Shown: piece after piece, positions 11,801-23,800 of the stretch
How positions within the stretch are numbered: position 1 is the stretch's first letter
How the letters are laid out: each line of letters starts with the position of its first letter
DNA from: Diphasiastrum complanatum
Taxonomy: Eukaryota; Streptophyta; Lycopodiopsida; Lycopodiales; Lycopodiaceae
Direction: 5' to 3'
NCBI GenBank assembly: GCA_029204225.1
Contig: CM055099.1
Coordinates: 42,524,597-42,588,596 of the forward strand
Length of the DNA: 64,000 nucleotides
The notes under the pieces: generated by a model
What the model was told of the DNA's origin: nothing
Databases searched by the model: none
Seen by the model: only the letters and a program-made list of their open reading frames with translations
Made by a program: the position numbers and the translations under genes

Positions 11801-14800
11801 CAATTGCAAATACAATGTCAATGCAAGGACATTGAAAATCAGCTGAGGACAACAAACATGATGCGGAGGATTATGAGGACAATATTTTTGTTTTCAATAT
11901 TGATTTTCAATTGAGCAGTACAAAGGCCAGTTCAGACAATGAAGTTGTCAATGGGGCAAATCACTCAAGGACCTCATCTTCCTTGAGATCACAAGAACTG
12001 TTGCATCACGTTCAACCAAAAGACTTGTCTAAGACTTCTTGCAAAATAGAAGTATCTATATGAATGTTTCACATTCAGTATAGAGTGTACAATGGAATGT
12101 GATGAAACTTGTAATATAGCTATGAGATGGGACAAACAATCCAAGGTCCATTATATCAAAGTTTCTAGTTTGTGGTTCAAAATATTGGAAATATCAATAT
12201 TTTTGAACATGATGATCTAATCTACGAAAGATTTTTTGTAGAGACTTTGAGCGAAAGAGATATCATCACTCTTTGCAAGCATCTCATTCACTCAATATTC
12301 TTGGAAATGAATGTCCATTTAGAATATCAATTGTTATTTTCACAGATGATCAATCCAAACATATTGGTTCCTATATTGAAAATTGATTATGCCAATAATT
12401 CCTTCATGTGGGATCTTAACAATTCAAATGCAATGCTCATGGTTATCATCGAAGCATTTGGATTGAACAACAAAGTGACTACCAAACAACATGACAAAAT
12501 CTTCAGGCCAGCATAGCCAGATGCAATGACAAAGTACGATCCTAAAGGAATTGGACAATGGTTTGTAGATCGGATCCTTATAATAACCACTCAATTCCAA
12601 ATCATGGAATATCGGTGTCATATAGTCCTCAATCTGAAAGCTTGGTGAATGCCTTGATCGACTTTCTTTGAGCATAGCAATATTCCCAATCGTTAAATAA
12701 TTTATAGTTTTACTCCCTCAAGTTGGCGAATGGTGATTCCCTGTTGGATTTATCTCCTCTACTCTCCTAAATCCTATTTTAATCTGCCTCCATTCATGCT
12801 CCATTTTTATCATGTTGTCGCACATCTGCATATATACATATAAAAGAAGACAAATGAATAAAACGCGACTGTCTGCATAAACACAAGTAAATTCTCACAG
12901 GTGAAGAAGAGGCAAAAAACACGACACTGTATTTTTACACGTGTTTTGTGACAGGCAGAGAAAAAGGCGACACTGCCTTACAAAATGCCAAAGGTGCCCT
13001 AGGAAAAGCAAAGGCACCCTGTAAATCAAATCCTAAGGCATTTCGTCAGAGTGACGCATTTTTCGCATCTTCACCAACGTTCATTTCAGCAAAGGCTAAC
13101 GTCACGGCCCTTTTCACGCTCATCCCATACAACTGTGCTAACAAATTTGACAACGATAGCAGCCACCCACGGTCTCCTACAGACAGCACATCCACTTTGT
13201 ACTTTCTTCATCTGCACACCTGTAACATTGTGTATATATATTGAATACCACTTGCGTATTCAGGGTGATCAAGAAGTGTGTGTGTAAAATAATAGCATCA
13301 GAAGCTTATCAGAGATAGACGAAGTAGATGCCTTGCGCATTGATTCTTTATTGTCAGTAATAGGTTCATTCCTTTTATAGATTGAATTAGCTTTGTAGAG
13401 CACGCGGTTTCGTCCGCTATTGTCTTGTGCTCTACTGTATTATTGACATGTATATTTTGCTATACTTAATCTGATAATAGCTCTTTTGTTTTGCGTTCAG
13501 ATTTGCGTCGATATTGCTATGCTTTTCTTCATTCTGTCTGACTCTCTTGTTGCTCAATTTGGTAATCTGTTCTTAGCAAGTTATTATTAGTCTAGCTGTT
13601 GACGACTAATATTTAGTCTTGCCTTTCGCGAATCGTTCGCGACTGATTATCAGTCAAGCTCAGTCTAGCTCTTCGCGAATCATTCGTGACAAATAATTTG
13701 TCTAGATGTTCGTGACAAATTATTCTTCTGATGTTTTGTTAGTGTTTGGCTACGTAATCAAAACGACTGTGATTTCTATCACTAACGTTCTGTTCGTTTC
13801 TGATAGGCGTAGTCATGCTTAGGGAAAGAGTAATATAGCTCATTCCGCTGCGCATGAACACTCTCTGTTCGAGTTCGTTTCTTGTTCAAGTTTCGATTTC
13901 GTTTCTCGTTCGAGTTTCGAGTTCGCTTCTTTTTCGTGTTCGTTTTCTTTTAAAGCTATTTTCGTTTCTCACGCACGACACACTCTCTTTCTCCAACATG
14001 GTATGAGAGCTACAGAACAAGAAGACAATTACTCTATCAAAATTTTATAAATTATTTAAAAATTATATAAATAAATTACAAGTCTGTTTCTGGAAGGTAT
14101 GAAGAATCATGTCTGTAATTTCCACAAAGCACTTTATGGCTTGAAACAGTCTGCCAGAGCTTGGTTTCAGAGGATCAACACATTCCTCATCGAACAAGGA
14201 TTCAAACCAAGCACTGTTGATTGCAATGTCTATTCAAAGTCAGTGCAACAATCCTTCATTATCATCACCTTATACATGGATGATACGTTGCTTTTCAACA
14301 ACAATACCAATTTGGTCAAGGATTCTAAGCAGATGCTGTTTTTAGAGTTCGACATGACTGATCTGGGCGAAGCTCACTTCTGTCTGGGCATTCAGATCCA
14401 CACAGACAGAGTGAGACGACTGATTTACATCACTCAACAAAGGTATCCTCACAATGTTCTTAACAAATACAATCTAATGAATTGTAAATTAGCTCACTCA
14501 CCGATGGATCCAGGCCTGCATTTGTCAAAGGACCAATGTCCCTAGACCAAGCAGGAAGAGGAGCAGATGAGAGAGTATCCTTATCGATCGATACTTGGAT
14601 CTCTCATGTACGCAATGGTCTGTACAAGACCAGATATCTCTTTTGCAATAAGCTCACTCGACCAATATATGGCTAATCCTGGCATTACCCATTGGAAGGC
14701 TCTCATAAGAGTCATGAGGTGAATTCGAGCTACCATGGACCAGTGCATTTGCTATGGAGATGTCAGCAATGACAATCTTCATCAGCTCAGTGGATATTTT

Positions 14801-17800
14801 GATGCAAGCTGGGGAGGAGATGTAGACAATCGTAAGTCCACATCTGGATTTACATTCTTCTTCAACAACGGTCCTATCTCATGGAACAATCGTAAGCAAA
14901 CCTCTATCGCACTTTCTTCTATAGAAGCAGAATACATTGCTGCTTCTCAATCTACTAAGGAAGCGTTCTGGTTGAGAAATTTACTATCAGACGTTAATTT
15001 GCATCAGTATAGCCCTACAATTTTATTCTGTGATAATCAGAGTGCTATTGCCTTATCGACCAACCCTAGATTTCACTCTAGGAGTAAGCACATTGAAATC
15101 AGATATCACTACATCAGGGCAAGGTTCTCAACAAGGAGGTGAGCTTAACGTACTGCAGGACGCTAGACATGGTTGCAGGTATATTGACGAAAGCATTAGT
15201 GTTAATGCACACAACAAATTTTGTGCATTGCTTAGTCTGAAGATCAAGGCATTCACGGATCCAAATTAAGAGGGGGTGTTGGATTTATCTCCTCTACTCT
15301 CCTAAATCCTATTTTAATCTACCTCCATTCATGCTGCATTTTTACTCATGTTGTCGCATAGTCTGCATATTTACATGTAAGACGAATAAAATGCGACTGT
15401 CTGCATAAATAAAAGTAAATTCTCACAGGCGAAGAAGAGGCAAAAAGCGTGACACTGTGTTTTTACACGTGTTTTGTGACACGTGAAAAAGGCAACACTG
15501 CCTTACAAATGCGTCACTCTGACGAAATGCCTTAGGATTTGATTTACAAGGTGCTTTCGCTTTTCCTAGGGCATCTTTGGCTTTTGAATTCTAGAAAATC
15601 CATAGGAGTAAGGTTCTCCAACAAAAGCCACTTGAAGCTCTTGACTAATGGATCCATGAGGTGTTGAACAATAATCCAAAGTATCGATAAAAGAAGAATT
15701 TCCATGGATTAATGAAATCTCTTCATTTCTACCAGTATCCATGTTGAATACCTCATACTCCCTTAGATCATTGTCAAAAATAAAACTATTCTCAAAAGAT
15801 CCCATATCAATTTGACATGGTTTGTAGATCGGATCCTTATCGCATCTTCATTTTCTCAAACCATCTAGATTGGTCTTCTTTCCTTTCAGCTTCCAGCTTA
15901 AGCCTTTGTTCTTGTAGCTCGTACTTTAAAGCATATTCCATAAATAATTTCAATTATTTTTAATATGAATTTTTTTTAAGAGCAATTTTACCAGCCTGTA
16001 AAATACCATTCTGAATAAATTTCAGATAGTGAATTCATAGTCCACAAGTCTTCACTAGTCATTAATGATGGATTATCGTTATAGTCAAAACATTCATCTT
16101 CCATCTATTGATGAAATACAATTTGAAATCGTACGTTTTACAGCCTTGCATTTGACAGACAACCAAGTTCAATCAGCATTGATGATTGGTTGACTAAATT
16201 GGAAGGTTATTTCTATCATCGCCATTATTCTGAAGAGGATAAAATTTATTTCGCTTCATTGTGCTTTCAAGGACAAGTTCGAGCATGGTGGGATACTCAA
16301 GCACATTCGAACAGAAAGCTTTGGAGTCAATTCAAAATTGCTTGCATCGATAGTATTACCATATTTTATGAGAAATTATTCGAATCTCTCAAACAAACTA
16401 GTTCTGTACAACAATTTAATCAGCAATTCTTGGCATTGGTTTAGAAGACAAAATTTGAGTATAGAAAATGCTTGGGCTACTATTTAAATTCTCTTCAAAC
16501 TCCTATCAGAAATGTGCTTCAACCACATTCTTCCAAATCCATTCATGCTGCTAGTTTTATGGAGTTACGCAATATGATGGATCATGCACTTGCTCTGGAG
16601 CATTTATCTACAAACCATATCAATGAATGGTTGAAAGTCGCTGCTCAACGGGAACCTTATTATTACAACCAACGACTATCTGAATACGTTAGTCCTACTT
16701 TTGATGGAAGCATTCACTCCATTGATGTAGACAATTGGCTAGAAGATTTGGATTATAACTTCTACTACAGTGGATGTATTGGTGACAGTAGTATGGTTTT
16801 CTTTGCTTCATCGGGTTTCCAAGGACGTGTTCAGTCATGGTGGAACATCGTTCGCAACTTTCTTCCACAATCGAGAATTCCAACAAATGGCCCCAGTATT
16901 CAATGATGGAGACGTATATCTTGCACAATGCTATATACATGGCTTACAACCTCAATATTGGAGCATTGTGGAAAACTGTCTACAAGCAACTATGGATCGT
17001 CAGGTTGAGAATATTGCTATGCTCGAAGAAAGTCAATCAAGGCATTCATTAAACTTTCAGATTGAGGACTATATGACACCGACATTCCATGGCTTGGAAT
17101 TGAGTGGTTATTATCAGAATCCGATCTACGAACCATGTCAAATCGATATGGGAGCTTTTGAGAATATTATTATTTTTGACAACAACCTAATGGAGTTTGA
17201 GGTAAGCAATAAGGATCTTGTCCACATAGAAGAGATTTCACTATACCATGGAAATCCAACTAATATCAATACTTTGGATCATTGTTCGATGCCTCATGGA
17301 TCCATTACTCAAGAGCTTCAAGTGGCTTCTGTTGGAGAATCTTATCTCTATGGATTCTCTAGAATTCAAATGCCATCATCTAATTCGTGTGTATATCTAG
17401 AAACTATGGAATAGTGATTGGAAATGTATTTTCAATCAATCAACACTCTATTGGAAACTGAAATTTAAATATGCCAGCATTCTATATCAGTTTCTTTGGA
17501 GAAGTTTGCATTGCTCGGTGGGTTCTAACAAGATAAATATTCAATTGAGTAATGGCAACAATGATTGTTCATCAATGGTTATTTGAAACAATCGAAACAT
17601 TAAGTCCCTGGTTCAACTTTGGAGTGTATTTTCACTATTCGGGATTGATGCTTCAACGATTTATATGGGCAACTACAAATCTTATATTTCAAAACGAGAG
17701 CCAATTTTTGAGGTCAATCAGGCCAATTATTCACAACCACTTATGAATGAGGTATTGACCAGATTTGAAGAAATATATTTTGGTCAACAATATGCCCAGA

Positions 17801-20800
17801 GATATGATTCATCGTACGACAGAGTGTCAATATTCATGCCGACTACTTCATATGGAGCATTAATATACGAACAACAATTCATGACTACCATTGTTTATGA
17901 CAGAATTGTAATTTTCTTCAATGGATTGGCAGTTACAACAGAAGAGCCGGATGTAAGACAAGACCAAGAATCCAAGGGAATTAAATAAGCATCCGAGTTG
18001 GTATGATGTCGAGGAAGCAGACAAAAGAGGATATTGCGGTGATACACTCTGTCCATTCCATACAAATTGGTTGCCAACAAACAATATGGTGCTTCATCAA
18101 CCTCTTCTTCGACTATCATTTTTCTTCCATGGGAACAAGGATTACAGTCTAAAGCTAGCAAAATTGATTCAATTCGACAACTTTGGATCTATAATGAGGC
18201 AACACATTTTTGGACGACACATCCTCAATCATGACTACTTAACCAAGGCGATCAAGCTAATCAGACAAGCATCTTCATTTTTGAGGACAAACATGTTTAA
18301 GTAGGGGGAGTGTCATGTACTTCTAGTACATCAGTGTTTATCAATGCCTCCAAATATCCATTGTAAGCTTTGTAGGCCCAAAAGGAGCTATTAGCCTTAA
18401 GAACAAGGCGGTTCCCTCTTTAGGCCCTTCAAAGTACTAATATGGATAACAGGCCAATAAGGGCCCAATGTAGTTTGAATAATACTTAACAAGGGCTAAT
18501 TATCCCTCAAGATAGTTAAGTTAAGTTAGGTAAGAGCATTGTCTATAACTAGGCAAGAGACATCATTTTTGGAATCTTTTGGCTCATTTGCATTTGAGAG
18601 AACTAGGAGCTCCAACTCCTCTTCCTCTGTGAATGTGAGCATTGGGATCTTGATCTTGCTAGGTCTAATGTGCCCCATCACATGAATTCATGTACTCCTC
18701 ACCCTCTATTATGGAATCCATCTCCTCTTGAGCTTCACTTTGATATGAGCTTTGTGGTAGCTTGAGGTTATTCTTCATCTTTGGTTCTCTTCAACATAGG
18801 TGTGGTGGTTGCCTCCTTGTTCTAGCTTGCTTGGCTTGGATTGAGAGGAATGGCAAAAATAATGAAGTAAAGCTAGAAGCAAGAAGATAACAAGACAATC
18901 ATGATAGCATATCAATAGAAAGCTAGATACATGGAGATCTCAATGGCATTGCATTAGCAATGAAAGGAAGAGTACAAAGCAATGGAAATGGAGCCTTGAA
19001 TCATGTGGATAGGGCACATGAGACCTAGCAATGGAGATCCCTATGGCTCACATTCACAAGGAAGCTAGAAGCTCTCACTTGCAAATGAGCCAAAAGATGT
19101 CTCTTGCCTAGTTATAGACAATGCTCTTACTTAACTTAACTTAACTATCTTGAGGGATAGTTAGCCCTTGTTAAGTATTATTCAAACTACATTGGGCCCT
19201 TATTGGCATGTTATCCTTATTAGTACTTTGAAGGGCCTAAAGAGGGAACCGCCTTGTTCTTAAGGCTAATAGCTCCTTTTGGGCCTACAAAGCTTACAAT
19301 GGATATTTGGAGGCATTGATAAACATTGATGTACTAGAAGTACATGACACTCCCCCTACTTAAACATTTTTGTCCTCAAAAATGAAGATGCTTGTCTGAT
19401 CAACTTGATCGCCTTGGTAAAGTAGTCATGATTGAGGATGTGTCGTCCAAAAACGTGTTGCCTCATTACAGATCCAAAGCTATCGAATTGAATCCATTTT
19501 CCTAGCTTCAGACTGTAATCCTTGTTCCCGTGAAAGAAAAATGATGGTCGAAGAAGAGATGGATGAAACACCATATTGCTTTTTGACAACCAAATCGCAA
19601 TATCTTCTTTTGTCTGCTTCTTCGGCATCATGACAAATTGGATGATCTATCCAAATCCTTTAGGATTGTACTTTGTCATTGCATCCAGCTGTGCTGGCCT
19701 GAAGATTTTGTCATGTTGTTTGGTAGTCACTTTTGTTGTTCAATCCAATGCTTCGATGATAACCATGAGCATTGCATTTGAATTGTTAAGATCCCACATG
19801 AAGGAATTATTGGCATAATCAATTTTCAATATAGGAACCAATATATTTGGATGGATCATCTTTGGAAATAACAATTGATATTCTGAATGGACATTCATTT
19901 CCAAGAATATTGAGTGAATGAGATGCTTGCAAAGAGTGATGATATCTCTTTCACTCACAGTCTCTACGAAAAATCTTTCGTAGGTTAGATCATTATGTTC
20001 AAAAATCTTGATATTTCCAATATTTTGAACCACAAACTGGAAACTTTGATATAATGGACCTTGGATTGTTTGTCCCATCTCATAGCTAGGACAATTTCCA
20101 GCTTGTATATTACAAGTTTCATCACATTCCATTGTACACTCTATACTGAATGTGAAACATTCATATAGATCAGTTTTATCCTTTTCTATTACTTCTATTT
20201 TGCAAGAAGTCTTAGACAAGTCTTCTGGTTGAACGTGATGCAACAGTCCTTGTGATCTCAAGGAAGATGAGGTCCTTGAGTGATTTGCCTCATTGACAAC
20301 TTCATTGTCTGAACTGGCCTTTGTACTGCTCAATTGAAAATCAATATTGAAAACAAAAATATTGTCCTCATAATCCTCCGGATCATGTTTGTTGTCCTCA
20401 GCTGATTTTCGATGTCCTTGCATTGACATTGTATTTGCAGTTGGAATTTTCTGGGTCGATTCAAATTGGGAATTACATTTATGTTGCCGATCTTGTGTAC
20501 ATTCCATAGCACTGCATAAATGTTGATTGTCCATTTCCTGTGAATTCAATGGGGAATCAAGAGCTGTTGATGAAGTTGGCTGATCCATCTGTTGAATAGG
20601 CTTTTCCATCATTGGTAATTGTTTTTTCTCGTCAAATTGCACTTCTGGTTCATCCTCTGATGATGTTGATGATAAATCATTCTTGATTCCCAAGACATGA
20701 TTGTAGCAAGTTCTCAATGTTGACTGTTCCTTTGGGATCAATATCAATGTGCTCTCCTTGATTTGAGTCCTGACTTCCACTATCAGATTGTTCATCATCC

Positions 20801-23800
20801 TCAAAATGTTGGATCCTTGAAGCTTCACCTCTTTGTTGGACATTTTGATGAACATTCGTTGGCACATCTCTAGCTGCTATAGATTGTTGTGCTCGTTGTT
20901 CCAACATTCCCCTGTCATTTTCAAGTGTTTTGATTGTCGTGAATATAGATCATCATCACTGTCACTACTATAAAAACCGCCATCAAAATTAGATTGATAT
21001 TACTGCCTTTGTGCTCCTCATATTGATCTTCAAAATCATAGTTGGATTGATCTTCGTATTCGGAGTCACTGTCATCTATATATTCGAAATCAGACTCAAC
21101 ATCCATCTTGAGAATTGAAGGACTTGTGAGTTACGGTATAATGAGCTGAAGTTTATGTGCAAGGGACTTCAAAAAGCAATTTAAATGCTCTTTTCTCCAC
21201 CCATTTAAAACTCAGAGTTTTACGATGAGTGAAAATAAAATTGATAAAAACTTGTAGATCGTGTGAGACTGAGCGCTTTTGCTTTTTTTTTTTTACTGCA
21301 TTCAATTCCGAGATCAGACGGAGATGATATGAGGATCTAAAAATACACAAATTAAATACAAAAAAATTTGACCGAGGGAAAAAAAAGGTCTTGGAAAAAT
21401 AATAATTGAAACGTAATAATTACAAAATTTCAATAACTTAGCAGTGTCCGGCTCATCTTTCTGATCACTTTTCGTTTTTACAGCATTGGAATCTGAGCTC
21501 AAACAAGGAAGTTATCGGCACTCAAAGAATGAGAAAGAAAAATGAGTTGCATTCGACTTAGAACAGGGGGTGTAAAAAAAATTTACAAATTGAATCCAAT
21601 AAAACTTTGAAATACTTGAAATGTTTTTGTGCTCGAAAAAAAAAATTGGAGGAAGATGATCCTTAGGATTTGGATGTAATTTGTGATGTTAGAAGTAGAA
21701 TTTAACACATGGATCACATTTGGACCAGTTAGTGGTGACAAAAGCTTATCCCTAGAGTTACTGCTTATTACTAACTTGGAAGGGTTGACAATGTGATGGT
21801 AAACCATGTTAATCCTTCTGCTTAAATCACAAAGGCATGTGTGGATTTGGTATAACCATCTGAAAGGCATGCCAGTCATCCAAATAAATGGATTCTCTAG
21901 TGTTTGGTAGTGAAGGATAATCTCCTATATGGACTATAGGACAACTAGATGGATCAATGGATCTCTAGGAAAGTCAGATTAAGGGGTTAAGGATCTCTTT
22001 GGAGGGAAAGCTGGTGGTATGGGACATCAGTAATTCCAAAGGGAGGTTCTAGGACCATAAGGATTTGATTGACAATGGTAGGCTTTAATAATTATTGGAT
22101 GTCGATCTAAAAACCACTTGTCAAATTTTATGGGGTATTTTGTGAAATTCTGGGGTTTAATTTAGATCCCAAGTGGGTATCTCACTATTTACAAAATCGG
22201 AAACCCTTAAACCTATTTCTCACTTTTTAAACCCCGTACTTCTTAATAATTTTCTCAGATACAAGACTTCATATTGGTTTATATGATTCTTTCCAGCACG
22301 AAGTTATTCTTCTGAAAGACTTCTATATTATGTGAATTACTACTTGTATGAATAGATTTCGAATTCAGGTAAATTCCAGGGTGATTGTGACGCAATTTCT
22401 TAAACTCGGGTTGTCTCTTATGCATAGATGGATTTACATAGATGATAGTTACTGTCACTCGGGTTGAAAATGTTTGAAGGAAAAGTCATGGTTGTAATAA
22501 AGTGAATCCTTTTGTGGAAGGCCTTATTATTGACTTTTTCATGGATTTAGATATTTTCATATATCATCTTTTCAGTTCACTTTTATAAAAATTAGTAATT
22601 TCTTTATAAGGAGGGATGAAGTGATGGGATCAATTCTATCATAGGATCCATTGCTTGCATAGGTTTCCGAAATGAACTAGATGATGTATAGAATTGTGAT
22701 TATCTAAAGGTATTTTTGGACTAATCCAAAGTAAGATACATAATGGGAATTTTTTGAATAAGAGAATGCACTAGGATTGTGTGAAACAATTTGGAACTGG
22801 AGGTGGTTTGAATCTTGAAATCATTATTCATATGTATGAGTGAGAAATAGAATTTCTATGGTAGCTGAATCACAAGATTCTCAGTGAGATATGTGAGTAA
22901 CATATGCGGATTTTGGATGAATTTGCCAGAAAATGATGTATTTATGTACTGGGTCATAGTGAGATTATTCTCATATGTGCACGATTAATCTTGTATGGAT
23001 CTACTATGTATTCCTGGTTACTGGGTTTATTTGGTGCACTTAAACCAATTGGTGAGCAAATACTTGCAGAGTTAACAGATCTTTTTTTGGAAGATTTATA
23101 CGTTAACTTTAAAATGAGTTGGATAAGAATCTGAATGTGGTATTATACTAGTAAAATTGAAATCTGCACCTGGATATTTGAGATTTCTAAATCATTGGCA
23201 ATTAACTTGAGTAGCTTGTTACTCCTGGATAAAGTTAATTGGTTAAACGACCAGCGTGAAGGGAATTCACCAAAAACTGTTTGTTTTGAGTTATATTGCT
23301 TATAAGACGCATAATTTGTGAGTCATTAGGATTCATCAGAAAAAAATTATGTGCATAGGACGACATACGATGTTCTTGGTACAGAGCATTCTTTAGTCGA
23401 GGAGTAGACTCAGCTCATTAGTGATTGTATCCCAGAAAGCTCAATTGGATATCAAATCTTAATGATTCCAAGAATGCCAACTGAATTATATTCAACAGAA
23501 CTTGGGGGTCTAAATTCAGTTCTAGATGGTAATCTAAAGTTTTTTGTAGTTGAAGATATATTCTTAATCTAGTATTTTCCTAGTGGGAAAGACTTTAGAG
23601 TGATTCTTATATTTCCTGAGTTATGTTGGACATATACTCCAGTATCCTTTAATAATTAAGTATGGTTTTGGATTCCAGTGATTTATGGTTGACGAATCAT
23701 AAGGATCTAAATATTTGTAATTGACGAATCATAAATAGATACTTAACTATTAACAGAGGATTGCAAGGAAATATGATGATTCTTAAGTGTGGTGAGTAAT

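Larger units (their letters stand above)
18003..19650. repeat. Long imperfect palindrome of two family N 3' ends
   Basis: The plus-strand sequence 18003-18640 (end of internal ORF, polypurine tract, LTR) reappears reversed at about 19060-19650. The arms are near 600 bp, with a diverged centre of about 400 bp that still aligns in part. The centre is near 18830. Such an arrangement can fold as a hairpin in DNA or in the host pre-mRNA. Confidence 0.8.

Noticed and set aside
19740-20867. 375-residue ORF as a host gene
   Set aside because: A reversed, partly broken homologue lies at 11588-12540, and its 3' side leads into a polypurine tract and LTR, so it belongs to a mobile element.
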